DNA from: Pseudomonas sp. UBA6562
GTDB lineage: Bacteria; Pseudomonadota; Gammaproteobacteria; Pseudomonadales; Pseudomonadaceae
Direction of reading: 5' to 3'
NCBI RefSeq assembly: GCF_002434265.1
Contig: NZ_DJJS01000006.1
Coordinates: 682,001-746,000 of the forward strand
Length of the DNA stretch: 64,000 nucleotides
Made by a program: the position numbers and the translations under genes. The notes beneath the pieces were generated by a model that did no database searches, was not told the DNA's origin, and saw only the letters and a list, made by a program, of their open reading frames with translations. Shown piece after piece: positions 18,759 through 28,000 of this stretch. Position 1 is the first letter of the stretch, and each line of letters begins with the position of its first letter.

Positions 18759-18904
18759 CGCGGCGTTTGCACCTGCGCTACAGGGGTTTGATAGGCTGCG
18801 TCGAGCTTGCGCTCCCACAGGCTTTGCGCATAACCGGTGGTCACGACGCCGAGGCCGAAGATAAAGACCAAGACCCACAGCAGATCCGGTTTGCGTTTGT
18901 TCAT
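18755..18904 (-). CDS. Small single-pass membrane protein, function unknown
   Basis: A protein of 49 residues from the ATG at 18904 (MNKRKPDLLWVLVFIFGLGVVTTGYAQ). A short basic N-terminus is followed by one hydrophobic helix and a short polar tail ending in PVAQVQTPR. I do not recognise a domain. The start is the first good ATG after the hydrophobic part begins; a longer frame to 18982 looks non-coding. It ends tail to tail with ygfA. Confidence 0.7.
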   Translation of the reverse strand: MNKRKPDLLWVLVFIFGLGVVTTGYAQSLWERKLDAAYQTPVAQVQTPR

Positions 18905-19077
18905 CGATTGCCCCCCAGGCAAACAGAAATGCCCGATTGCGCAAGGCGTCATCAGGGCAGCTAGCTTGAAAATCGGGCGCATTCTGCGCTAACCCGCGCC
19001 GCCAGGCAAATGCTGAAAACGACCGATGGTCGGTTTCATGAAACAGATTATTACCAGGATTGTCCGGAGCACTTCCT

Positions 19078-19530
19078 ATGGCCCATTGGCTGATGAAATC
19101 CGAGCCCGATGAGCTCTCCATCGAAACGCTGGGCCAACTGGGCAAGGCCCGCTGGGATGGCGTGCGCAACTATCAGGCGCGCAATTACCTGCGCGCCATG
19201 AGCCTAGGCGACACTTTCTTCTTCTATCACGCGAGCTGTCCGCAACCGGGCATCGCGGGCATCGCGCAGATCGTGGCTGCGGCATACCCCGACCCCACCG
19301 CACTGGAGCCGAGCAGCCCGTACCATGACCCCAAGGCCCGCGCCGAGAACAACCCTTGGAGCGCCGTGGACGTGAAGCATGTGCGCACCTTTGCCCGCGT
19401 ATTAGGCTTGGGGCTGCTCAAGCAGCAGAGCGCGCTGGCGGAACTGGCCCTGGTGCAAAAAGGCAGTCGCCTGTCAGTGATGCCGGTGAGCGCAGCCCAA
19501 TGGGCGGCGGTGCTGGCTCTGACAACCTGA
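19078..19530 (+). CDS. EVE domain protein
   Basis: A protein of 150 residues made almost entirely of one EVE domain (PUA-like fold, binds modified bases). Typical motifs are HWLMKSEPDE at the start, WDGVRNYQARNYLRAM and DTFFFYHASCPQPGIAGIAQIV. CCGGAG upstream supports the ATG at 19078. EVE domains read modified cytosine or bind modified RNA in several systems, but stand-alone copies like this one are widespread in proteobacteria and unassigned. No restriction gene is nearby. Confidence 0.9.
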   Translation: MAHWLMKSEPDELSIETLGQLGKARWDGVRNYQARNYLRAMSLGDTFFFYHASCPQPGIAGIAQIVAAAYPDPTALEPSSPYHDPKARAENNPWSAVDVKHVRTFARVLGLGLLKQQSALAELALVQKGSRLSVMPVSAAQWAAVLALTT

Positions 19531-19548
19531 GCGGGCCCGCCCAGCCGA

Positions 19549-19956
19549 TCACTGCACGATGAGGTTGTTGAACAGCAGGTCCTCGACGATCGGCTTGCCC
19601 TCTTCGGCTTCCAGCACTTGTTGCACCTGCTTCAGGGCTTCTTGGCGCAAATGCTCCTTGGCCTCGACGTTGCTCATGCCGTCGACCGTCTGCTGGGTGA
19701 ACAGCGCCACCAACTGGTTGCGGATCAAGGGCTCGTGCAGCTTGACCGCCGCTGCGGCCTCGGCACCGGTCACACGCAGGGCCACATCGGCCTTGTAGAC
19801 ATGCAGCTTGGCGCTGCCATCCAGCGCGTAGTTACCCACGAAAGGCGGTGTCAGGCTGTAGTAGGCCACTTTCGCCTCGCCTTCCTTGGCCTCTTCCTCG
19901 GCCAGGGCCGCTACGGGCAGCATCAGGGCCACTACCATCAAGATCCACGCTTTCAC
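19549..19956 (-). CDS. FliL-family protein with signal peptide
   Basis: A protein of 135 residues with a signal peptide or membrane anchor (MKAWILMVVALMLPVAALA) and a FliL-like domain (LTPPFVGNY, VALRVTG, EPLIRNQLVALFTQQT). FliL supports the flagellar stator at the inner membrane, but this gene is far from any flagellar gene, so it is a FliL paralogue with unknown role. The start is a GTG at 19956 preceded by GGAAGGAG. Confidence 0.82.
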   Translation of the reverse strand: MKAWILMVVALMLPVAALAEEEAKEGEAKVAYYSLTPPFVGNYALDGSAKLHVYKADVALRVTGAEAAAAVKLHEPLIRNQLVALFTQQTVDGMSNVEAKEHLRQEALKQVQQVLEAEEGKPIVEDLLFNNLIVQ

Positions 19957-20124
19957 CAGTTCCGCTCCTTCCTAAAGATGACCGCCAGCTTAACCAGCGG
20001 GCCAAGCAAACCCAAGCACACCCGAGACTGGGCTTATGCGGTGCCATCAGCTGCGGCCATGCTCGTTGACCGGGCCTGAGGCATTCCTACACTTATCGGC
20101 CACGACCCGCAAAGGAAGAGTCCG

Positions 20125-21117
20125 ATGAAAGCGCTGAGATGCAAAGCCCTGGGGCCGGCCAGCCAACTGGTGCTCGAAGACGTTGCCGAACCAGCCCTCG
20201 GGCCGGGTCAGGTGTTGCTACGGGTGCATGCGGCCGGGGTCAACTTCCCCGACACGCTGATCATCGAAGGCCGCTACCAATTCCAACCGCCCTTGCCCTT
20301 CTCGCCCGGTGGCGAAGCGGCAGGCGTAGTGGCCGCAGTCGGCGAGCAGGTCAAAGGCTTCAAGATCGGCGACCGGGTCATGGCGCTGACCGGCTGGGGC
20401 AGTTTTGCCGAGTACGTGGCGGTCGATCAGCATCAGGTGCTGCCGATGCCGGGCACCATGGATTTCACCACAGCCGCCGGTTTCGCCATGACCTACGGCA
20501 CCGCTCTGCACGCGCTGACCCAGCGCGGCCGCCTGCAACCCGAAGAAACCCTGCTGGTACTGGGCGCTTCGGGCGGCGTGGGCCTGGCGGCGGTGGAAAT
20601 CGGCAAGGCCCTGGGCGCGCGTGTCATCGCTGCCGCCAGCCATCCGGACAAATTGGCCGTGGCCCGGCAGGCTGGGGCCGACGAAGCGATCGACTACAGC
20701 CAAGCCAGCTTGAAGGACGAGATCAAGCGCCTGACCGCCGGCCAGGGCGTGGACGTGGTGTTCGACCCGGTCGGCGGCGCGCTGACCGAGCAAGCTTTGC
20801 GCGGCCTCGCCTGGGACGGTCGCTTGCTGGTGGTCGGTTTTGCCAGCGGCGAGATCGCCCAGCTCGCCGCCAACCTGACCCTGCTCAAAGGCGCTGCGGT
20901 GGTCGGCGTATTCTGGGGCGCGTTCGCCCAACGCCAAGCGCAGGCCAACGCCGCCAACTTCCAGCGCCTGTTCGCCTGGCACGCCACCGGCCGGCTCAAG
21001 CCCCTGGTGTCGCAGACCTACGCCCTGGCCAACGCCGGCCAGGCCATCGAGCGGCTGGCCCGGCGCCAGGCCGTAGGCAAACTGGTGGTGCAGGTGGTTG
21101 CAGACGCTCAGGCCTGA
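20125..21117 (+). CDS. NADPH:quinone oxidoreductase family protein (zinc-independent MDR)
   Basis: A protein of 330 residues in the medium-chain dehydrogenase/reductase superfamily. The GroES-like N-domain (GVNFPDTLIIEGRYQ, PFSPGGEAAG) is followed by a Rossmann domain with LVLGASGGVGLAAVEIG. The Cys/His zinc ligands of alcohol dehydrogenases are absent, as in quinone reductases (QOR type). The physiological substrate is unknown. Its 3' end overlaps the convergent chaC gene by 10 bp. Confidence 0.87.
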   Translation: MKALRCKALGPASQLVLEDVAEPALGPGQVLLRVHAAGVNFPDTLIIEGRYQFQPPLPFSPGGEAAGVVAAVGEQVKGFKIGDRVMALTGWGSFAEYVAVDQHQVLPMPGTMDFTTAAGFAMTYGTALHALTQRGRLQPEETLLVLGASGGVGLAAVEIGKALGARVIAAASHPDKLAVARQAGADEAIDYSQASLKDEIKRLTAGQGVDVVFDPVGGALTEQALRGLAWDGRLLVVGFASGEIAQLAANLTLLKGAAVVGVFWGAFAQRQAQANAANFQRLFAWHATGRLKPLVSQTYALANAGQAIERLARRQAVGKLVVQVVADAQA

Positions 21118-21758
21118 CGCAGTGTGTGACAGCGCTTGAAGCGCGCCTCCAGGTTGCGGTCGGGCATCTGGTGCGTGCGCAGCGCTTGCAGCGTCTGCTC
21201 GACGTAATCGCGGGTCGTGCCGAAATGCCCTTTGGCACAGGCGAGGATTTCCCCGAGCAAAGTGTCGGGCAAGTTACCGGCGTAGCACGGCAAATGCCGC
21301 TCCAGCACGAAGCCCAGCGCCTGCACCCGGCTGCCGTCGGCCAGCCGGCAGTTGAGCCAGTGCGGCCGATAGGCCGGAAACGGCATTTCGCGCCGCCAGA
21401 GCGCCAACAGGGAATCGTGCAGGTCGACGTCGTCCAGGCGATAGGCGAAACCGCTGCACGAACCGCCGCGATCCAGGCCGAACACCAGGCCTGGCGTCTG
21501 CGGCGTACCGCGGTGCGCGTGGGACCACAGATACAGGCCACGGTGATAGCCATGCACCCGTGCCCGCTGGCGTTCCAGCGCATGGCACTCGGGCCGCCAG
21601 ATCAACGAGCCGTAGGCGAACAACCAGACCGGCCCGCCGGCATGGCGCGCCATGGTGGTCGTCATCGAGTGGAGCAACTGCTCTTCGGTCAGTTGTTGAC
21701 CGAAATCGAGCCGCGGAGGGTAAGACACTTGCCAAGGACCGGATTCGATTGCCGACAT
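21108..21758 (-). CDS. chaC: Glutathione-specific gamma-glutamylcyclotransferase (ChaC-like)
   Basis: A protein of 216 residues. The GGCT-fold signature VWLFAYGSLIWRPE is clear, and the later Glu-containing helix region is present. ChaC enzymes split glutathione to 5-oxoproline and Cys-Gly in the cytosol. The ATG at 21758 (MSAIESGPWQVSYPP) is preferred over an in-frame start 14 codons earlier. Convergent with the quinone oxidoreductase gene. Confidence 0.88.
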   Translation of the reverse strand: MSAIESGPWQVSYPPRLDFGQQLTEEQLLHSMTTTMARHAGGPVWLFAYGSLIWRPECHALERQRARVHGYHRGLYLWSHAHRGTPQTPGLVFGLDRGGSCSGFAYRLDDVDLHDSLLALWRREMPFPAYRPHWLNCRLADGSRVQALGFVLERHLPCYAGNLPDTLLGEILACAKGHFGTTRDYVEQTLQALRTHQMPDRNLEARFKRCHTLRQA

Positions 21759-21860
21759 GGTACGCCGCCACTGTTTCCCAGAAACCACAGAAGGTTCCAA
21801 CTCTAACGCAGTGATGCGCTGGCAGATTCGCCGTTAGGCAGAAAGTCGGAACTTTCATCC

Positions 21861-21883
21861 AAAGCGAGGATATGCCTCGCTTT
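21861..21883 (-). terminator. Inverted repeat after the ferredoxin reductase gene
   Basis: aaagcgagg (21861-21869) pairs with cctcgcttt (21875-21883) around a five-base loop, 20 bp past the stop of the reductase gene. Only three Ts follow, so strength is uncertain; it may work both ways. Confidence 0.55.
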
Positions 21884-21903
21884 CGATCAGGGGACAACCG
21901 GCC

Positions 21904-22872
21904 TCAGCCGCGCGGCGCGTAGGCGAACACATCGGCGCGCATCTGGTGCGCGTCCATTCCCGCCTCGACCAGGGCATCGAGGGTGGCGTAGACCATGTTG
22001 GGCGACCCGCTGGCATAGACGTGCACACCGCCAAGGTCGGCGATGTCTTCGCATACTGCCGTGTGCAGCAGCCCGCAGCGCCCTTCCCAACCACACACGT
22101 CACTGACCACTTTGTGCAGGAACAGGTTGGGCCGCTGCGCCCACTCGTGCCAGTGCTCGATGTGGTAGAAGTCTTCGGGCTGGCGCACGCCCCAGTACAG
22201 GTGCACCGGGTGCTCGAAGTCCTGCGCCCGACAATGTTCGAGCAGGCTGTGCATCTGCGCCATGCCGGTGCCGGCGGCGATCAGCACCAGCGGCCCGTCG
22301 GGCAGTTCGGCCAGGTGCGCATCGCCGAACGGCATCTCGATGCGCGCCAGACGCTCGCGCCTGAGCTGCTCGATCAGCGCTTTGGCGCCTGCCTCGCGGG
22401 CCAGGATGTGCAGTTCGAGATCGCGCCCGCCATGGGGCGCGGACGCCAGGGAAAATGCGGCCTTGCTCGCCCCTTCGCGCTCGATCATCAGGTACTGCCC
22501 GGCGTGGTAGCGCACGGTTTTGCCGGCAGGGCCACGCAGACGCACACGCCACACGTCGCCGCCGACTTCCAGGCATTCGCTGAGGGTGCAGGTCAGTGTG
22601 CGCACCGGCAGCTCGCCCAAGGCCAGCACCCCATCCCACAGCAGCACGCAGTCTTCGAGTGGCTGCGCGATGCAGGTGAACAGCTCGCCATGGTCGCGAA
22701 CCTCGCCGTCCTGGCGCACCCGCCCCTCCACCAGCAACGCCGCGCAAACGTGGCAGTTGCCGTTGCGGCAGCTGCTCGGGCAGTCATAGCCCAAGCGCCG
22801 CGCCGCCTCCAGAATCCGTTCTCCGGGTTCGAGCCGAAGCACGGCCCCGGATGGCTGCAAGGTCACCTGCAT
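21904..22872 (-). CDS. 2Fe-2S ferredoxin-NAD(P)H reductase (CDP-6-deoxy-glucoseen reductase-like)
   Basis: A protein of 322 residues. The N-terminal plant-type ferredoxin domain has cluster cysteines in CPSSCRNGNCHVC plus a later Cys (TCIAQPL). It is followed by an FAD-binding domain (GQYLMIEREG) and an NAD-binding domain (LIAAGTGMAQMHSLLEHC). This is the CDP-6-deoxy-delta-3,4-glucoseen reductase/oxygenase-reductase layout. Its start ATG shares one base with the ubiD stop, so it is coupled to ubiD. A role supplying electrons in ubiquinone biosynthesis is possible but is inference from position. Confidence 0.87.
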   Translation of the reverse strand: MQVTLQPSGAVLRLEPGERILEAARRLGYDCPSSCRNGNCHVCAALLVEGRVRQDGEVRDHGELFTCIAQPLEDCVLLWDGVLALGELPVRTLTCTLSECLEVGGDVWRVRLRGPAGKTVRYHAGQYLMIEREGASKAAFSLASAPHGGRDLELHILAREAGAKALIEQLRRERLARIEMPFGDAHLAELPDGPLVLIAAGTGMAQMHSLLEHCRAQDFEHPVHLYWGVRQPEDFYHIEHWHEWAQRPNLFLHKVVSDVCGWEGRCGLLHTAVCEDIADLGGVHVYASGSPNMVYATLDALVEAGMDAHQMRADVFAYAPRG

Positions 22873-24338
22873 CAATCTATTCCCAACTGGTCCCACAGCT
22901 CATCGATACGCCGGGTAACGGCCTCATCCTTGACGATGGCGCGCCCCCATTCGCGCGTGGTTTCGCCCGGCCACTTGTGCGTGGCGTCCAGGCCCATCTT
23001 CGACCCCAGCCCCGACACCGGCGACGCGAAGTCGAGGTAGTCGATCGGGGTGTTGTCGATCAGCACCGTATCACGCTTGGGGTCCATGCGCGTGGTCACG
23101 GCCCAGATCACATCATTCCAGTCGCGGGCGTTGATGTCGTCGTCGGTGACGATGACGAACTTGGTGTACATGAACTGCCGCAGGAACGACCACACCCCCA
23201 GCATCACGCGCTTGGCGTGCCCCGGATACTGCTTCTTGATGGTCACCACCGCCATGCGGTACGAGCACCCTTCCGGCGGCAGGTAGAAGTCGACGATTTC
23301 CGGGAACTGCTTTTGCAGGATCGGCACGAACACTTCGTTGAGCGCCACGCCGAGAATCGCCGGCTCGTCCGGTGGTCGGCCGGTGTAGGTGCTGTGGTAG
23401 ATCGGGTTGCGGCGATGGGTGATGCGCTCGACGGTGAACACCGGGAAGCTGTCCACTTCGTTGTAGTAGCCGGTGTGGTCGCCATACGGCCCTTCGGGCG
23501 CCATCTCGCCGGGGTGGATCACGCCTTCGAGGATGATTTCCGCCGTGGCCGGCACTTGCAGGCCGTTGCCGCGGCATTTGACCAGTTCGGTGCGGTTGCC
23601 GCGCAGCAGGCCGGCGAAGGCGTATTCGGACAAGCTGTCGGGCACGGGCGTCACCGCACCGAGAATGGTCGCAGGGTCGGCGCCCAGCGCCACGGCCACG
23701 GGGAAGGGTTCGCCCGGGTGCTTCTCGCACCAGTCGCGGTAGTCCAGTGCGCCGCCGCGGTGGCTCAGCCAGCGCATGATGACCTTGTTGCGGCCGATCA
23801 CCTGCTGGCGGTAGATGCCCAGGTTCTGGCGCTCCTTGTTCGGCCCCTTGGTGACCGTCAGGCCCCAGGTGATCAACGGTGCGACGTCGCCCGGCCAGCA
23901 GTGCTGGATCGGCAACTGGTTGAGGTCGACGTCGTCGCCCTCGACAACGATCTCCTGGCACACCGCATCCTTGGTCACCTTGGGCGCCATGGAAATGATC
24001 TTCTTGAAGATCGGCAGCTTGGACCACGCGTCGCGCAGCCCCTTGGGCGGCTCGGGCTCCTTGAGGAACGCCAGCAGCTTGCCGATCTCGCGCAGCTCGC
24101 CCACCGATTCGGCGCCCATGCCCATGGCGACCCGCTCGGGCGTGCCGAATAGGTTGCCCAGCACCGGGATGTCGAAGCCGGTAGGCTTCTCGAACAGCAA
24201 CGCCGGCCCTTTTGCGCGCAGGGTACGGTCGCAGACCTCGGTCATTTCGAGCACCGGCGAGATAGGCACCTGAATGCGTTTCAATTCTCCGCGCTGCTCA
24301 AGCTGCTGCACGAAATCCCGAAGATCCTTGAATTTCAT
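22872..24338 (-). CDS. ubiD: 3-octaprenyl-4-hydroxybenzoate decarboxylase
   Basis: A protein of 488 residues, the usual UbiD length. It removes the carboxyl group from the prenylated hydroxybenzoate in ubiquinone synthesis, using the prenylated FMN made by UbiX. The N-terminal MKFKDLRDFVQQLEQRGELKRI and the central HRGGALDYRDW, plus PEGPYGDHTGYYNEVD, which contains the conserved catalytic Glu, are typical. The downstream ferredoxin reductase overlaps by one base. Confidence 0.96.
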   Translation of the reverse strand: MKFKDLRDFVQQLEQRGELKRIQVPISPVLEMTEVCDRTLRAKGPALLFEKPTGFDIPVLGNLFGTPERVAMGMGAESVGELREIGKLLAFLKEPEPPKGLRDAWSKLPIFKKIISMAPKVTKDAVCQEIVVEGDDVDLNQLPIQHCWPGDVAPLITWGLTVTKGPNKERQNLGIYRQQVIGRNKVIMRWLSHRGGALDYRDWCEKHPGEPFPVAVALGADPATILGAVTPVPDSLSEYAFAGLLRGNRTELVKCRGNGLQVPATAEIILEGVIHPGEMAPEGPYGDHTGYYNEVDSFPVFTVERITHRRNPIYHSTYTGRPPDEPAILGVALNEVFVPILQKQFPEIVDFYLPPEGCSYRMAVVTIKKQYPGHAKRVMLGVWSFLRQFMYTKFVIVTDDDINARDWNDVIWAVTTRMDPKRDTVLIDNTPIDYLDFASPVSGLGSKMGLDATHKWPGETTREWGRAIVKDEAVTRRIDELWDQLGID

Positions 24339-24418
24339 CGACCATGCCAGTTAGAAAATAGGCGTACATCCTACCCGCTCTGACGGGCAAACAGCAGCCC
24401 GTCAGCGCTCGGCATCGC

Positions 24419-26374
24419 TCAGTTGTGGTTCGTGCCCAGCAGCAGGGGTGCAAACAGGGGCCCGAGCCTTGCGCTCCCCGCATCGGACAAGTGATCTTCG
24501 TCCTTGTACTGCGAAGCGCCGTCGACCTCGATGTTGCACACGCCATCGGTGCACATCAGCGGCGTCGGATCGATGACATGGACGCCCGGATCGGCTTCGC
24601 TCATGGACGCGAACAAGCCGCCGAGGAAGCGCTGCCGCGCCAGATGCTCCTGAAGCGGGCGGCCCAAGCCGTCGGCCGAACGCCCCACCCGCGCCAGACT
24701 GGTCAGACGGTTGATGCTGCCCTTGCGCTGCAGCGGCACCTCCTTGAACAGCCAGACCTGCACCCCAGCTGCTCGCAATGCAGCCACGCGCGCCTTGATG
24801 GCGGCGGCCATGCGCTGCTCCGCCTGGGCGGTATCGTCTTGGGCATTGAGCAAGACCTTCTTGTCGCCGTCTTCACGCCCGTAGACGTACAAACTCCAGT
24901 TGGACGCCAACACCACGTCCTTGATGCCGAGGCCAAGCACCTTGTCCATGGTTTGCTGGTTGAAGTCCTTGCAACGCTGACGGGGCTCATCGCCCAGAAT
25001 CGGTGGGCAGGCGCTCATGCTGAACAGCCACACCGAGCGCCTTCCATCGCGGACATTGCGCTCGATGGCCGGCATCAATGCCGCGGTGTGGCTGTCACCC
25101 CAAAACGCCTGGGTCGGCGGCTTGGCCTGTTCTCCGCCGACCAGGCACGCTTTGTCCATCGACTTGTCCTGCGTCACCACCATGCACTTCATCTGCCCGG
25201 CTCGCCATTCGCGGGCCTGCGCGTACTCCAGCGCCTTACCGCTCAGACGACCCGGCACACCGTCGGCGGAGCGGATCGCCGAGCCGATCGTCACCAGTGC
25301 GACGATGACCGCCAAGCCGCCGGCCAATATGGACATGCGCCCTGCCAGCAGGCGTTTTTCCCGAAACGGTAATTCGACATAGCGCAGGCTCAGCCAGGCC
25401 AGGGCGAGTGCCAAGCCCATCCAGCCCAAGGCCTCGAGCGGCTGGATCCCGTCCGTGGAAACGGCATTGGCATACACATAGACCGGCCAGTGCCACAGGT
25501 ACAGCGAATAGGAGAGCAACCCCACCCAGACCAGCGGCCGCAGGCTCAGCAGCCGCGCCGCCGGGCCTGGGCCCTGCGCGCCGGACCAGATCAATGCGGC
25601 GGTGCCCAAAACCGGCAGCAGGGCCGCCCAACCGGGAAACAGCGTGGACCGATCGAACGTGAACACAGCCACGAGGACCGCCAGCATGCCGGCAAGCCCT
25701 ACCCCCTGGTGGACCCAGGGGCGCACGGCCTGCCGGGGCGCAGGCAGCACCGCGAGCATGGCGCCGCAAAGCAGTTCCCAGGCGCGGGTGGGCAGCGAGA
25801 AGAAGGTGAATGCCGGCTTGTGCTCGATCCAGGCGATGTTCAGACCGAACGACACCAGCAGCAAGCCCAGCAACATCCAGCGCCAGTGCCTGAAAAAGCG
25901 CACCATCACCGCCATGATCAGCGGAAAGAAGATGTAGTACTGCTCTTCGACCGCCAACGACCAGGTATGCAGCAACGGCTTGAGATCCGAGGCGGGTTCG
26001 AAGTAGCCGTGCTCGCGCATGAACAGAATGTTGGCGATGAACAGCGACTGATACCGCACGGTGCGGCCCAGCTCGGAAAAATCCTTCGCGGTCAGCAACA
26101 GCCAACCCATCGCCAGGGTCGCCAGAACGACCACGCTCAAGGCTGGAATGATGCGGCGCGCGCGACGGGCCCAGAAATCGACGAAACTGAAGCGCCCTGC
26201 GCTGATTTCGCGCAGCAGGATCGAGGTGATCAGGAACCCCGAGATGACGAAGAACACATCCACGCCGACGAAACCGCCGCTGAATGCATCGAATCCAAAA
26301 TGGAACAGTACGACGGGAATGACCGCCAACGCCCGTAATCCATCGATATCGCGGCGATTGCCAAACGTGTGCAT
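24419..26374 (-). CDS. OafA/YrhL-type acyltransferase with C-terminal SGNH domain
   Basis: A protein of 651 residues. The N-terminal acyltransferase-3 domain has about 10 membrane helices (start HTFGNRRDIDGLRALAVIPVVLFHFGF, with FFVISGFLITSILLRE and LHTWSLAVEEQYYIFFP). The periplasmic C-terminal SGNH domain carries FWGDSHTAALMPAI. Such fused proteins O-acetylate lipopolysaccharide or other surface glycans: the membrane part passes acyl groups across and the SGNH part transfers them. The target here is unknown. The ATG at 26374 is chosen for the conserved start. A homologous O-antigen acetylase sits between ubiD and rho in other Pseudomonas, so this is not a foreign insert. Confidence 0.9.
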   Translation of the reverse strand: MHTFGNRRDIDGLRALAVIPVVLFHFGFDAFSGGFVGVDVFFVISGFLITSILLREISAGRFSFVDFWARRARRIIPALSVVVLATLAMGWLLLTAKDFSELGRTVRYQSLFIANILFMREHGYFEPASDLKPLLHTWSLAVEEQYYIFFPLIMAVMVRFFRHWRWMLLGLLLVSFGLNIAWIEHKPAFTFFSLPTRAWELLCGAMLAVLPAPRQAVRPWVHQGVGLAGMLAVLVAVFTFDRSTLFPGWAALLPVLGTAALIWSGAQGPGPAARLLSLRPLVWVGLLSYSLYLWHWPVYVYANAVSTDGIQPLEALGWMGLALALAWLSLRYVELPFREKRLLAGRMSILAGGLAVIVALVTIGSAIRSADGVPGRLSGKALEYAQAREWRAGQMKCMVVTQDKSMDKACLVGGEQAKPPTQAFWGDSHTAALMPAIERNVRDGRRSVWLFSMSACPPILGDEPRQRCKDFNQQTMDKVLGLGIKDVVLASNWSLYVYGREDGDKKVLLNAQDDTAQAEQRMAAAIKARVAALRAAGVQVWLFKEVPLQRKGSINRLTSLARVGRSADGLGRPLQEHLARQRFLGGLFASMSEADPGVHVIDPTPLMCTDGVCNIEVDGASQYKDEDHLSDAGSARLGPLFAPLLLGTNHN

Positions 26375-26463
26375 GAAAAACCTTACTAGTCTGCGAAACA
26401 GCGTTCCTTGGTGGCGCGACGTTATCAGCCGCGCCAACATCCATCCAGATGCAAATAATACGG

Positions 26464-26493
26464 AACAAAAAAAAGCGCCCTAGCGGGCGCTTT
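26464..26493 (-). terminator. Intrinsic terminator of rho
   Basis: aaagcgccc (26472-26480) pairs with gggcgcttt (26485-26493). On the minus strand it is followed by T8. It lies 17 bp after the rho stop codon. Confidence 0.9.
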
Positions 26494-26509
26494 CTTCAAA
26501 CGGCAAGTG

Positions 26510-27769
26510 TCACTTGCGTTTCATCGACAGGAAGAACTCGTCGTTGGTCTTGGTCTGCTTGAGCTTGTCGATCAAGAACTCGATGGCGGCGATTTCGTCC
26601 ATCGGGTGCAGCAGCTTGCGCAGAATCCACATACGCTGCAGCTCGTCGTCGGCGGTCAGCAACTCTTCGCGGCGGGTGCCGGAGCGGTTGATGTTGATGG
26701 CTGGGAACACGCGCTTCTCGGCGATGCGACGGTCCAGGGGCAGCTCCATGTTGCCGGTACCCTTGAACTCTTCGTAGATCACTTCATCCATCTTCGAGCC
26801 GGTTTCGACCAGCGCGGTGGCGATGATGGTCAGCGAACCGCCTTCCTCGATGTTGCGCGCCGCGCCGAAGAAACGCTTGGGCTTCTCCAGGGCATGGGCG
26901 TCGACACCACCGGTGAGGACCTTGCCGGAGCTCGGGATCACGGTGTTGTAGGCACGCGCCAGGCGGGTGATGGAGTCGAGCAGAATGACCACGTCCTTCT
27001 TGTGCTCGACCAGGCGCTTGGCTTTCTCGATGACCATTTCGGCGACCTGCACGTGGCGGGTCGGCGGCTCGTCGAAGGTGGAAGCGACCACTTCGCCGCG
27101 CACGGTGCGCTGCATTTCGGTCACTTCTTCCGGGCGCTCGTCGATCAGCAGGACGATCAGGTGGCACTCGGGATTGTTGCGGGTGATGTTGGCCGCGATG
27201 TTCTGCAGCATGATGGTCTTACCGGCCTTGGGCGGTGCGACGATCAGGCCGCGCTGGCCTTTGCCGATCGGTGCGCAGAGGTCGATCACGCGGCCGGTCA
27301 GGTCTTCGGTGGAACCGTTGCCGGCTTCCATCTTCAGGCGTTTGTTCGGGAATAGAGGCGTCAGGTTCTCGAACAGAATCTTGTTCTTGGCGTTTTCCGG
27401 GCGGTCGAAGTTGATGGTGTCGACCTTCAGCAACGCGAAGTAACGCTCGCCTTCCTTCGGCGGGCGAATCTTGCCCACGATGGTGTCACCGGTGCGCAAG
27501 TTGAAGCGACGGATCTGGCTCGGCGAGACATAGATGTCGTCGGGGCCGGCCAGGTACGAAGCGTCTGCCGAACGCAGGAAACCGAATCCATCCTGGAGAA
27601 TCTCCAGCACGCCGTCACCCGAGATCTCTTCGCCGCTTTTCGCGTGTTTTTTCAGCAGGGAGAAAATCACGTCCTGCTTGCGCGAACGGGCCATGTTTTC
27701 GATGCCCATCTGCTCGGCCATTTCCAGCAGATCGGTAATCGGCTTTTGCTTGAGTTCTGTCAGATTCAT
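26510..27769 (-). CDS. rho: Transcription termination factor Rho
   Basis: A protein of 419 residues, the standard length. The N-terminal RNA-binding domain begins MNLTELKQKPITDLLEMAEQMG. The primary RNA site is in DGFGFLRS. The ATPase domain has Walker A APPKAGKTIM, Walker B VVILLDSITRLARAYN and the Q/R-loop region. Rho is a hexameric RNA-DNA helicase that ends transcription. No purine-rich Shine-Dalgarno is visible before the ATG (cactccctct precedes it). The gene has a 200-bp leader between the trxA terminator and its start. Confidence 0.98.
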   Translation of the reverse strand: MNLTELKQKPITDLLEMAEQMGIENMARSRKQDVIFSLLKKHAKSGEEISGDGVLEILQDGFGFLRSADASYLAGPDDIYVSPSQIRRFNLRTGDTIVGKIRPPKEGERYFALLKVDTINFDRPENAKNKILFENLTPLFPNKRLKMEAGNGSTEDLTGRVIDLCAPIGKGQRGLIVAPPKAGKTIMLQNIAANITRNNPECHLIVLLIDERPEEVTEMQRTVRGEVVASTFDEPPTRHVQVAEMVIEKAKRLVEHKKDVVILLDSITRLARAYNTVIPSSGKVLTGGVDAHALEKPKRFFGAARNIEEGGSLTIIATALVETGSKMDEVIYEEFKGTGNMELPLDRRIAEKRVFPAININRSGTRREELLTADDELQRMWILRKLLHPMDEIAAIEFLIDKLKQTKTNDEFFLSMKRK

Positions 27770-27971
27770 AGAGGGAGTGACGTAATCATGTAAGAAGGGG
27801 GGGAATTAAGCTTCTGGCTTAATGAAGCCGCGCCGCAAGATTGGCGACAGGATCGCGTACTGATTCGAATTGGGAGTGCGTCGGCGACGGCGTGCAGGGG
27901 GCACTGGAGAAGCAGTGCGAGGCCGAATGTAACACTTGCTTTTTTCGGCGTCTAGGGGACGGAAAAAGAAA
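27770..27971 (-). promoter_or_regulatory. rho 5' region, C-rich leader
   Basis: No gene here. Read in the rho direction the stretch between about 27930 and 27830 is rich in C and poor in G, as in Rho-binding (rut) sites, and the ribosome site of rho is weak. In other bacteria rho controls itself by terminating in its own leader. That this happens here is inference. Confidence 0.4.
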
Positions 27972-27991
27972 AGCCCCGGGATTCCGGGGCT
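27963..27991 (-). terminator. Intrinsic terminator of trxA
   Basis: agccccgg (27972-27979) pairs with ccggggct (27984-27991), followed on the minus strand by TTTCTTTTT. It lies 9 bp after the trxA stop. Confidence 0.9.
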
Positions 27992-28000
27992 CTCATCGCA

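Noticed and set aside
19078..19530. EVE gene as part of a modification-dependent defence system
   Set aside because: No nuclease, McrBC or methyltransferase gene nearby; it is a stand-alone conserved gene.
24419..26374. Acyltransferase as a foreign insert between ubiD and rho
   Set aside because: A similar O-antigen acetylase holds this place in other Pseudomonas, and composition is not strongly different.
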